From Temnothorax longispinosus (lineage: Eukaryota > Arthropoda > Insecta > Hymenoptera > Formicidae), in the NCBI RefSeq assembly GCF_030848805.1, contig NC_092367.1:4557019-4621018 (forward strand): a DNA stretch of 64,000 nucleotides. The letters run 5' to 3'. Of this stretch, positions 24,399 through 35,350 are shown piece by piece. Below the pieces are notes generated by a model, which had not been told where the DNA came from, ran no database searches, and was given only the letters and a program-made list of their open reading frames with translations. The stretch's first letter is position 1; each line of letters starts with the position of its first letter. Made by a program: the position numbers and the translations under genes.

Positions 24399-26887
24399 GA
24401 CATATGTTGTAATGGCCTCGGTGCAGCGAACGTTACGGTTAACAACGTTACTTGTCGTTCAGAAGTGATGCCATTAACGACTCTCCCCGTCGATGTGTTT
24501 TTTTCTCATTTTTTTTGCGCTCGATTGTCGCGAATACGACAATGTACTCACGTCAATCCGGACGTCGACTGTCGCTAATTAATCACGCTGCGATTATTTC
24601 GATCGAACGATTCGTGATGGGCTTTCGAATTTCGCTACACCTCGTTCGTCCGATAATGAGATTATCAACGGGATAACACAACGGATTTATGCGGCATAAA
24701 AGATTCAGCGATGATAAAATATGGTGTCGTCGATTCGGCAACGATCTCGTAACTTTGACAGAAATCCGATGACACGGTGTATTTCAGCGAATAAAGATAT
24801 CAAAGTCACTCTACACGCTATTGATATACGATCAGGGTTTTTCGCATCAGTCATTCGTGTAAAATTAACGCACGGACCTGTCGAAGGCTGTCAAAACACA
24901 CTCTTTTAGGGTTAGGGGGCGTATTTCTTATATAACGTGCAAGGTCGGTTGATATCGGAGATACCGGAGCACATAATGTCGATTGCTCGTATGACCAATA
25001 ATTTATGCGTGTGACGCTATGTAATAATTAACATAATAAGTTTCGGTTCTATTTACAACACAAACTCACGCCGTGTTAATTGCACCTGCACGATATTTCA
25101 CGCCATAAATTTGCAGCCTGAACGATTTCGGAACGATGCATTTCACGCTTAATACTACTACAACGCATGAAAATCAAATGCGCGGGATCGTGATAGTAAT
25201 TTCAGTGTTAATGGCAGTTAAACGATACCCGGAAACGTAGTGGCGGAAATAACGTGTAATGGAAAGAACATTTAATAAAAATATTAAACTGTTTAATGAC
25301 ATTTTTAATAATAATATAATTTCTGACAAAAAATACATATATGTTGTTCTCACTTTCTCGGTTCCTTATTTTCTCAATGCCGTAGCTGTGAGAAATCTGT
25401 CATTTGCGTGTGTGCCTATAAAATCGAAATCTGTATATTCACCGGAATTATATTCTATAATAACCTCTCCTCTTGAGACATGAATCAATCTTCTGGAAGT
25501 TACCAGGGCAATAGTTTCTAGCGATATATCAATTCTCCTCGACAAGGTATCAATCCGTCGTAAGCCCATAAAGTCGATAAAGTATCGTTTGAATAGGACA
25601 TTGAGTAAGAACGCGTTTATTCCTCCGTTATTCTGACACTTTGAAACTTTACATTAATATATCAGCAAAGTCGCCGAGAGGAAAAAAACCGAGAATACTA
25701 CTGTACACCTCTTAATACAATATAAGGCGAAGAAAAAAAAGAACATTGTACACTGCCTAACAAAACGGATATTAAATACTAAACAGGCATTTCCTCTTCA
25801 ATGTTCCTAGTTTACATAATTGTATTTCAAATCACATGATAAAATGATTTACTTATTCGTCGCTGTCGTCACTTGTGCTCGGGGGAAACCGAGGGGAAAA
25901 CCACTAAATTCCTCTACTAACGTTGCACCGACAAAGCAGCATTAACCGCTAAGGGAGAACAGGAGGATTACGTAATGACGCGGCATCGCGCCGGATATTT
26001 ACTAGCATATGAAAATTTCGCGTAAATTCTGACCTACATGCGTAAAACTCTCCGGTGTTTGCGCTTGTGCAACCATCCGCGATCTTAACGCGCTGCTCCT
26101 GTGACCTACGGCGTTACCCTACTCACCTACCGTCTTTTTCTCGGCGTTACCTTTTCCCTTTTAGCATGTTTCGCCCCGGCTTTTCCGCCAACGATGGCGT
26201 AGAAAGTAGAAACGCGGTTAAGTGCGCTAGATGACCCCCACCGGTCATGAAAGTGCCGGTATGATTCTCTCAGCGAAAAACGACGCGATACCGAATACCC
26301 AAATAACCCGATTCGAATCCATTGCGGAATGATAACGAGCATGAGCGAGTAAACGTGATGCTAAAGCGAGTAAGCGACTCTAATGTATATGCCTTCGTTA
26401 GAAATAATTATTAGCCGAACGACTTGTCGCGAATTTCCCATAGAACTTGCATCATGTAAATAAAATGATTAAAAAAAAAACTAATTTAATCCTAACCAGG
26501 ATGTCGTATCACGTTACTCCTAACTGCGCTCTAAAAGTTGCGTTGAAACTGTAACTCTATTTATTTAAGCATGTCCGCGTGGTACGAACGACGAAAGTTT
26601 CGGTCGATAATTACCGTGCTATCTGGCAGCGTTTTCGTTTTCCGATTCTTTCTGGTGGCGAATTATCCGGAATCGTTCGGATAAAGGGCCAGATACGAGT
26701 ACGACACCCGTGTTGCCCGGTAATTACCGTACGACCGTATCTTCCACACCTTCCAATTTCATCTGAATCCCGGCCGACAATCGTATTAGCGAGGCGAGCC
26801 GCACTGCGCGAGACCGATGGAAATCGCGCGCCCATCGATTCCGTCCGCGATGCACGGTTTAATACGAACGATAGCCTAGCGGCGCAC
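24397..26887. other. Non-coding stretch, nothing recognised
   Basis: Mixed composition with AT-rich DNA at 25240-25480 and CpG-rich DNA at 26780-26890. Overlapping frames at 26579-26988 on both strands have no domain. Confidence 0.55.
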
Positions 26888-26913
26888 AACTTTATTACGG
26901 TCGTAATAAAGTT
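26888..26913. repeat. 26-bp near-perfect palindrome (12-bp arms)
   Basis: AACTTTATTACG, two central bases GT, then CGTAATAAAGTT. The two 12-base arms are exact reverse complements. Each arm contains TTTATTAC, which matches the published consensus for Caudal and Abd-B class homeodomains, so a symmetric homeodomain-type site is one reading. No promoter or gene adjoins it. Confidence 0.85.
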
Positions 26914-29335
26914 ACCGGGGTGAGCTGACAGCGGGCACGACGACGGAGAGAGCGCGAGAGAGAGGGTTGTTTCGTCGCTGGCCGGCATTAATCCGCGTGC
27001 GGGATCGCATGCACAGGGTGATACACGGAGCTATCGCATCGTTCTAATCGTGAACTATCTTCGTTTTTCGACTACACTCTGCAAAATTTACTTCAGTCAA
27101 TAAGGGAGGACGATATTCTTTCAAATGGCGGTAAGAGATTTAATCAATCCGTGTATACGCGGCTATCGGCACGCGCTTTTAAAAAGCGTTCGCGAATTTC
27201 TACTAAATACACGTTCGACAAGTCGCCGATTACGCTCTTTTTTTTTCTATCGTTTATTTTAGCCCCAACATGTCGAAACGCGTCATCGCCTGTCGATATA
27301 TTCGCCGGGCACGGTCAACGCGCGCGTAATTGCGAAGTACGAGGAGAGCGATCCTGTTATTCTGAATGGATTGACGGCGCGCTGATCATTCCTCGATACT
27401 ACAAATACCGTTACGTTTTACGCGTTTGTTTATTCGTGACCTAGATATACAAATAGATTCATCTGCGAGGACACCTCCGAGTTTATGGCAATATTTTCCT
27501 CCACTCGATCGAGCAACATCGGGAACAAGTTCGCTTCTTCGGTTTCCCTGATTGTTTGGAAAACAAGCAGTCTATTTTGCATTCTTAAAACAATGTTATA
27601 ATTCAATTATAGCGGTATATTTGTATAAGGTTTCATAAATAATTAAGCGTATTTAGTAAAATATATATAAAATCGCGCTTTGCGAAACAATATATTTTTA
27701 CTTTCGTAATTAGTCAACTATTGTGGCTACACTTCATCAGAGGTTGCACCCTGCAAATTGGACCATGTTCTTAATCGCGTTCCGATAACCAGTACACGAC
27801 CGGAATAGTAGATGATCTTGCAAGTGTTTCGCGACAACTAGAGAGATTCTCGATCTCAATTGCTACTATTCTTACTAATGTAATCTGCGACTGTAAACGT
27901 TATCATAAGGTAAATCTTAAATAGATTTAACTTCAATAGAGAAATAAATTTTAATCGGGACTTACGAAAATACACATGAAAGTGTTGGAAGTTAATTGAA
28001 AATTACATATACAATTTATCGTCGGAAAAGAGTCCATTTTCAAATAGATCTTTCTTTTTTTGTCTACCAATAATCTTATAAATTATTCGGTAACATAATG
28101 CGAAAATAAAACTAGCGAGACGGGGGAGGGATTAAATTTTGGCGCTTCTGAATATTGGGCAGACCTTCGTAGCGAAAATTCAAATTGAGGCATGCATACT
28201 GATTTATTTAACACTCAAAACTAAAGGGTTTTGGCAAATTTTCAAAGAGAGTCGTCGCTTCGAACTTAGTTACAGAGAATATTTAAAGTTGGAAATACAA
28301 AAGCTGCGAGAAAATATGATGTTCAGTCAAATTGTGTTACGGAGGAATTATCGTTCTCAAATTCATCAAGTAATTCATTCCTCATCCAAACTTTACAGAA
28401 TATCGCGCCGATTAATATTTAAAGCGTCAAACGGGTGACAATAATACGGAAATACCGTACAATATTTCACGCTCTCGAAGTTGATCTTATCTTTGTGAAA
28501 GTTTGCTAAATTCTGTTTGCTAAAATCCTAATTACGGCTAATGAATCCCCGCCACGCGCGATACGACGTCAATCAGCCCCTTAGAGCTTGATGATATCCT
28601 GCGAACCCTATGGAATCATATCAGAAACATGAAGGATGTGAAACTAGGGCAATAATAATACGATCTGGATATTGGCACTCCTTGGGCGATCCGTTCGTAC
28701 GCGAACGTCCGTGTTATCGAGCAGCAAGCGTACCAGTTCCGCGCGACTCGATTGGAGCGATATGCGTCGGGCGAGGCGTGAAAAGGGTAAGAGAAGGACA
28801 GAAGGTGGAGGTGGGGGGTGGAGAGAGAGAACTAAGGGGGCGAGATAAAGTGGTCCGTAGAGAATGCCGAATCAACGGGAAATATCGAAGAAATCCTCGG
28901 TGCCGGAAGGACCTTTGGCAAAAGAAATTGAAATAGTTTCGTAACGGCTTCTTAGGGTGAAATCAAGTGGTTGGATAGGATCGTTACGAGATAAAGAGGA
29001 AAGGATCGATTCCTTTGTGCGAACCTCTTGTGCGAAAGGACTACTCATCTCTCGCGCCCGTCGTAATATCGTAATTGGTCGCGTGAAACGTTTCCGTCCT
29101 CTTCCCCGGTTCTCTTTTCTATTTCTTTCGGTGGCTATCGATCGCGACGCAAAGCCCGCGCGGTTGGAGAACTGCATTTCATTAATTTTTTCCTCTTCCC
29201 ACCCCCGTCGTACCTGCGTTTCTGCGCATTTCATTCATTCTAAACAGGACACGCGAGACTGTCGTGGAAAAAAAACGAGGCAGGACGATAGAGGCAAGAA
29301 ACAATATAGGTTCGCGGAGAGATAGATCGATTTTT

Positions 29336-29339
<4 letters not shown>
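26914..29339. other. Non-coding stretch, GC-rich then AT-rich
   Basis: CpG-rich to about 27060 and AT-rich at 27560-28100. A 99-codon frame at 28139-28438 has no domain and no clear start context. A G-rich run lies near 28806-28835. At 27250-27265 a T-rich tract ends in TTTTAG, but the following frame is short and unrecognised. Confidence 0.5.

Positions 29340-29388
<49 letters not shown>
29340..29388. repeat. (CT)n microsatellite
   Basis: Roughly 24 CT units with one TTT interruption near 29378. Confidence 0.95.
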
Positions 29389-31683
29389 ACGTACATACAT
29401 ATGCTGCTATGTCAACTGGTGCGCTCCTCGCAACGAGCATCGAGCTATTTATTTGCAAACCCATCAGACGTAACGAAAAGTTTTCCAAACGAGACGATCA
29501 ACCTGATCGCTCTTTATCGTTATATATTTTTCAACCGGTTGTAAAACTTAAATCAATATTTTTTATTAAACCAAAATTAATAGGAAAGAAACATGATAAA
29601 TATTTGACATGAATATTTCAACTAATTGGACAGGAATTAACATCCTAGGACCTAGGATATTGCCACAGGTTTATATCAATTTCTGATATAAATAGTATAG
29701 TTAAGCGATTGAGAAAATGTTATTGAATTTTTTGATATATTCAATTCATTCATTACAACTCGGCGAGAAACCGCGAAGTTTTATACATACAAATAGACGA
29801 CAATGAAATACGATGAGCCTACAACGCGAATTTATTTAGCAGAAGGAGCGCATAACGGCTAAGCAAAGATTCGACAGAAGAGTGGTAGTGGTGTATGTAT
29901 AACCGAGCGGAAAAGAATACTGGAACAGAGAAGACTAGCTTTGAGGCGAATTCTCTTTCTCCCTTTTTCGTCGAGAAAAGCAAGACTAACATCGGCCTCC
30001 ATGTTTTTTGCTGCTTTTAATCTACAAATGCGTCGGGGTTTAAGTCAGAACGTGGCTTCGGCTAAAAGATGCGCTCAGTGGAATATGACTGCCATATATG
30101 AGCAAACACAGGTGTACTCAGTATTCTGGAATTTTTATTTTAATTAATTTAGCAGAATAATTATTTCTAGTGCGTTGGATCTGAGTTTATTTGAGAAAAG
30201 AGTCGTTAATAACGATGTATATCTAATATAAGGCCATATCTAAATATCGGATGACGCTCGGTTTCTGTGGTACGATTACTTTAATTACACTAGACCACAT
30301 TTTTCCATTTTTTACGCATAGGCAGATTGTTATTTTTTTAAATATTGTACCAAAAAATAATATTTCATATACAGAAGTTTGGGGAAAAAAAATAATCCTG
30401 TTTTTTTAAATATAAAATAGGTATAAAAAGTTTTTTTTAAATATATATTTTCTCTTTTGTCTATTGATTCTGTGCACGCGAATAATTCCTCCGATATATT
30501 GTTTGTAAAATTTATTATCTTAACCATCGAAAAGCCGTGTCTTCGCTTGATTAGCATCGCGAGCTATAAATCTCTACATAAATCTGTCACATACGGCGAA
30601 CACGTGCCCGGTCTTCGCTGACATTTCGGTCGCTAACGCAGGAATAGAATTTATTCGGGAGTTCTTATCCTTCGGTCAAGCCCCGTGACTCTCCTCCAAA
30701 TTGTATTTTTACGTTACGAACTTTTATCGCTAACCCCGGGAGTTCCGCGTTTCGTCGTCCGACGTGTATCCCAGACGTAACTAATGGCAGATCGTCGTAT
30801 CGGGAGAGCCGTGCCAATCCTGAACGGGATACCGATAAAAATCCTATACGTTTATATCGACGTATCTCCGTGGAGTAGCTGGACGCAGGATATCGGATTT
30901 AGTACGGTCAACTTGTTTCTCTCACCCTTTTCCCCCTCCTTTTTTCTATCGGTTGAAACTTATTCCCTCCGAGCGGCATTTAATTGGAGCCACGACCGAA
31001 ATTCGTACGATCGTCATGCGAGAGAATGGATTCCGTCTCTCTATTATGGGATTAAACTATAAAGGTGGCAAGCACAACGCGCCATTATATCGGAGCTAAT
31101 ATAACGTGGAATCTTTAAGCCTGATAAAACGTGCAATTAACCGGCTATTATAACCCGATCCGATATACCACGCGCGCGCATGTTGAATATGAATTTTAAT
31201 TAGCGTAGTTTCCACAATGTAGGACGAGGATTAGATATCGTGAAAGAAAATTAATATTTTTTTAGTTGGAGACATTGTAAATTTCTAATATTTTGCGACT
31301 CGGCTGTTCTACACTGTTATTCATCGCCGTGAAACGCGAGATTATTTGGGAAAATTCTACGTTGAATTTTGCGATGATGTTTCGCGGGTGAATCTCCAGA
31401 CATCCTCGGACCTGGCCAATCGTGGCACCTGGAATGCTCTAGGCACGCCTTCTGTCTAAAGTGTTAAGAGATTAACCATGCACGTGGTAATACGATAAGC
31501 GCCAAATTTTAATCCAACGGGAGCGACCATCCGCACGAATTACCGGTTAAAAGGAAAAAACGTACGCGCAGACTGCGACAATCGCTTGAATTTCGCAGCG
31601 AGAAAATTAGTTTTTCTTAATTGAACGAGGGGTATCCACGTTCGATCCCGCGTAATTGGAATCGTAAACCGTCGTCCTCCGAT
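29389..31683. other. Non-coding stretch with a 17-bp palindrome
   Basis: AT-rich at 29500-29760 and 30130-30560, CpG-rich at 30600-31080. ATCCTAGG-A-CCTAGGAT at 29642-29658 is a perfect 8-bp-arm palindrome. No gene or transposon end was recognised. Confidence 0.5.
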
Positions 31684-31709
31684 GAGAGAGAGAGAGAGAG
31701 GGGGGGGGG
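31684..31709. repeat. (GA)n followed by G10
   Basis: About eight GA units run into ten consecutive G residues (31700-31709). Confidence 0.9.
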
Positions 31710-31712
31710 AGA

Positions 31713-32416
31713 GGGAGGCTAACGGTTACCTTCTCGATGACTCTCGCGCGCTGGTCACGATTATCGCGAATGGATTTAATCGGAGATTAGAATCTCGGAA
31801 TACCGGTGGCAATCTTCGCGGTTGTATCAAACATGCACGAAGAGTTGGATACACGAGAAATCGGAGAAACGACGTGCAATTTCTTTACCGTCGGTCTTGC
31901 TTCGACGAACAATGAACCATTGTGTTACACATAAAGCGCGTGCGGAGGAGAAAGAGCGAGAATTTAGAGGGCTATTTTTTTCGAGAAAATTATATCTAAA
32001 ATTTTGCAAAAGTTCTTCTCTCTCCCACAGAAAAAGTTTTCTAACAAGAATGAATTCAATCATCTGCCTTTGTACATCCCTTACCCGTTCTTCTATTTTA
32101 TAAGCAACCAGCATAATAATTCTTTCAGCACTATGTTGTACAAAGATTTTCTTAAGCTTTCTTACACCACGGGACGACGTTGTGCTTTAATTCAAGGCGG
32201 GTGGTGCCCGCCTTCTCCTCCTAGACGCCCCATAAGCCGCGGGTCGGAAAATTCCCAAACGATAACTCGTTTTCCGTAAACCCGCGCGCGTATCCGCCGG
32301 ATGCGAGCTAGGTTGGTGAGGAAAAGTGCGCTAGCCTCGTCTCGCGCGGAAATTTACGCGCGCGTACGTGCGTGTACGCACCGCTGGCATCTGCACATCT
32401 GCACTCGCGGATAGAC
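31713..32416. other. Non-coding stretch, nothing recognised
   Basis: Mixed to CpG-rich DNA. Open frames on both strands at 31822-32279 are short and lack domains. Confidence 0.5.
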
Positions 32417-32458
32417 GAGGGGGGAAAAGGGAGAAGAGGGAGGAAGAGGAAAGGGAAT
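32417..32458. repeat. Homopurine G/A tract
   Basis: About 42 consecutive purines with G runs of 6, 3, 3 and 3. The last loop is too long for a classic quadruplex motif. Confidence 0.85.
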
Positions 32459-32521
32459 AAACTACGCGCACCGTGACTACATGACACGCGAACCTCGCTT
32501 TTCATCTCTCTGTTGCGAAAA

Positions 32522-32557
32522 GACGACGCCGCCGCCGCCGCCGCGCCGCCGCCGCCG
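32522..32557. repeat. (GCC)n trinucleotide repeat
   Basis: About ten GCC-type units with one CGC interruption. On the minus strand it creates a poly-Gly/poly-Ala frame that I do not regard as coding. Confidence 0.9.
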
Positions 32558-32661
32558 AGTCTCACGTGCGCGCCAGCGGTTTTTCACGGAAATCTAGTTA
32601 GATTCGCCGGGGCGGTAGATCCGTTCCGTGAGTGATTTAAGTAGTGACCGAGTAGTCAATG

Positions 32662-32684
32662 CTCTCTCTCCCTCTCTCTCTCTC
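32662..32684. repeat. Short (CT)n microsatellite
   Basis: About eleven CT units with one extra C. Confidence 0.85.
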
Positions 32685-33686
32685 GCACGAAGAGTTGCAC
32701 GAGGGTGCATCATGAGGGGGCCCTTTCCCCCTTACGCCACGCCGCAATCCGGTACGAAAATATCCGGCTGGCCGTCGGCCAACTAGCCAGTTTTCCGCCC
32801 GTCGTTCGCTCTCGCGGCCCTTCTCGCACGTACCGTCAGGTATTTATGGATCGCCATTCGCGGATTTATTGGTATCGGGCGTATTTTACGCGATACCTTG
32901 GCTCGTATAGTTCGCGCCCTAATAATATGCCGGCTGCGGCGCGGCATACGCGCGCCCTGCTGCCACCGATGGTATCGTTCGTCTCGGGCCGCGAATATTT
33001 ACGACGTTACGCCTTGAAAAATCGCGCCCGGCTTGCGCGCGAATATACTCTCGTCTTCTTACTCTCCCGCTCTCCCCCTGCCGAATTCGCCTCTGCTCTC
33101 TTTCTCTTTCTTTCTCTCCTTTTCGCCTTCCCATCGTTTGTACTTTTATCGTCGCGATACTATGACTGATACTGTTTCTTGTAAGGCGATCGAATCTTTC
33201 TTTCGATTGTCCGATACACGCAACAGATCGTTCTCCGTGGCACGCATGATTTTTTGATGCAGCACAAAGTTTGGCCCCAGGAAAGCTGAAGTAGCTTATT
33301 CTTTCCAGATGAACGAATATGTAAATTATTAACTGCGGAACTACCATAAAGGATAGGAAATAAAAGATCGCAAGTAGAGTACCTCTCGCCGGTGTGATGA
33401 AAAGGGAGAGAAAATCACTAAGATCTCTATCCATATAGGGATTGCCTTGCGACTCGCAAATATTTGATGGAAAGGCTCTCCCATCCAAACTGGTGGAAGG
33501 TGATTGCGGTTAGCCAGTTACATCGGAAATTCAATCGCTGTGCGCCAGCGAGCAAACGCCGCGAGACTCGCAAATCCCTCGCGGCTTCGCCCCCAAGGAA
33601 ACTCGCTCGGAAAGCTGGGCGGGATATGGAAAGGGAAGAACAAAGTAGGAAGAAACAAACGAACTCCTGGCACAAACTATTCACAT
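32685..33686. other. CpG-rich non-coding block
   Basis: The block contains the longest open frame in the window (189 codons, 32919-33488, minus strand) and a 154-codon frame opposite. Neither has a recognisable domain. At this GC content a few frames of such length are expected by chance over 64 kb. A pyrimidine-rich stretch lies at about 33090-33125. Confidence 0.45.
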
Positions 33687-33742
33687 CGTCCTCGACGTCG
33701 TAGTCGTCGCCGTCTTCGTCGTCGTCGTAGTCGTCGTCGTTG
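33687..33742. repeat. (GTC)n trinucleotide repeat, imperfect
   Basis: A degenerate GTC/GTA/TTC run. Its minus strand reads as an Asp-rich peptide (D-D-D-Y-D-D-D-E-D type), a usual by-product of such repeats. Confidence 0.85.
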
Positions 33743-34510
33743 CCATCATCATTCACGTCGTACAAAGCTCCCTTTCCATTAATTTCAAAATTCATAGCGC
33801 TGTCTCATATCTGAGATTTACGTTACCCGAGAAATTTATCGATCGCGATTAATGTTCGTGAAACGCGGACTTGACAAGGAACGAAAGTGGCACTTCTCTT
33901 TCTCGTCGTCGTCAAAAAGTAAACAAAAAGTCGAGCAAAAAGTATAAAAGAAAAGGGGGGAAAAAATGAAAGGAGTAACGACGTGCGTTCCCGGAATTCT
34001 ACGTTTTCTTCATTTTTTCGCGTTTCTCCCGTCCCGGCTTTCAGCGACTGCGAAAGGGCCGAGTCACGAGCGGCGGTTCGCGGGCGTGTGAGGGGGTCGC
34101 GGGTGCGCGAAGCGTATCACGCGATTCCGCAATCATACCGGCTAGGGTAACATGCACTCGCGTCCTTATCGCGGCCCGCAAAGTGAAATTATTCGACGCG
34201 AGCCTCTGTTTCTGATACGCGGGTCCGACGAGGCGCACTTTTCGCGCGACGCGTTTGGCACACGTTAAGGGGCCGCGAGGGGGTTTCGGGTGACGCGCCT
34301 CGTGAATAAAATGTACCTGAGAACGCTTATCGTCGCGTTCACAGCAGAGTAAAAAAAAAAACAACGCCGACATTTGCACGCATAGGGGACACCGCGAGCC
34401 AAATGCGAGAGATGATTCGTGACGCATCGACGCGATTGTCATCGCGAGAAAAATGGGTTAACAATGAATGAGGCTATCTTTGAACATGAAAGCGCGAGCT
34501 GGCAATCGAG
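33743..34510. other. CpG-rich non-coding block
   Basis: GC-rich with a 133-codon minus-strand frame (34041-34442) that lacks any domain. No exon or RNA signal was found. Confidence 0.5.
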
Positions 34511-34631
34511 GTTAATTAATCCTTGGATTAACGGCTCGCTAATCTCTCTCTAGATTTTACAAGACTACTTTGCGCTATATATGCCGAGATATAATTTGGT
34601 TAATCATGATTAGCGCCAATACATGTAATTA
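34511..34631. promoter_or_regulatory. Cluster of homeodomain-type binding motifs
   Basis: Within about 120 bp there are GTTAATTAATCC with a palindromic TTAATCC-TT-GGATTAA (34516-34531), TAATCTC near 34540, a perfect palindrome TAATCATGATTA (34601-34612) and TAATTA (34626-34631). TAATCC is the known core for Bicoid/Otx-type (K50) homeodomains, and TAAT/ATTA pairs suit other homeodomain dimers. The cluster could belong to an enhancer. AT-rich DNA produces such motifs by chance, so the call is tentative. Confidence 0.25.
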
Positions 34632-35330
34632 AGTTCAAGAGGATTACACGAATCGTTAAACGCGAAAAGATATTTGTGCCGCCTTCGTGAAATCACCGTG
34701 AAATTCAAATTAATCCGAATATAAATGTATATCGATGAAAAGTTTTACAAAAGCAAATTTTCATTTGTAAAATCGTATTTTTCAATGATTATTCACAAGC
34801 GTAATTCACTTATGGATAATCAATAGCTATGAAAATTTGCAAATTGCGGCGCGTGCAATCTAGCACAACCAAACGAATATAAGGGCTCTCCTGTACTATT
34901 CGTCGTTTGATTAATAACGATTGTCGAGATTTATCGTTCCACCGTGCAAAATGTATTTATCGTCCTGAATTGTTTATATAGCAGCATAATGCTAATATAA
35001 TAATAATAATGTTGAGTATGATTCATCTTTGACAGAGAGATTGAATCTAATAACAAACGGCCGACTTTCGCAAGAGGAGAGGGGGCGGAATCTCGCGCTG
35101 CAGCCGAAATTGATTTTTATGTTCGTGAGCCGGGCTGGATCGAGGAGTGCTCGGCCGGCCGATCGTGTCGGTATTTCTTAACGAGGGTATACTTTTTCAG
35201 TCATTAGCCGATCGCAATCGCGCTAACCATTGTGATTACGCGACGACGTTGGTGCACGGTACGTCGTTGGAGGCTCACGTGCCTAAATGGCCCCGGTCGC
35301 AAGGTTTCGTTGTAACGATCACGCGGGTGA
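34632..35330. other. Non-coding stretch, AT-rich then CpG-rich
   Basis: AT-rich to about 35030, then GC-rich. A 72-codon frame at 35147-35365 has no domain. Confidence 0.5.
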
Positions 35331-35350
35331 GGGGGAGGGGAGGGGAGGGG
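35331..35350 (+). other. G-quadruplex motif (GGGGA repeat)
   Basis: Runs of 5, 4, 4 and 4 G residues are separated by single A bases. This satisfies the standard four-run quadruplex pattern with the shortest loops. Confidence 0.8.

Noticed and set aside
24906..24917. Two TTAGGG units, telomere-like
   Set aside because: There are only two units, and the insect repeat is TTAGG. This is too short to mean a telomeric insertion.
32919..33488. Longest open frame (189 codons, minus strand) with one hydrophobic stretch
   Set aside because: It lies in CpG-rich DNA where stops are rare and a few such frames are expected by chance. The second half is Arg/Glu low-complexity, an opposite-strand frame covers part of the same DNA, and no domain is recognisable.
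33427..33795. Asp-rich open frame on the minus strand
   Set aside because: The Asp run is produced by the imperfect GTC repeat at 33687-33742, and the rest has no domain.
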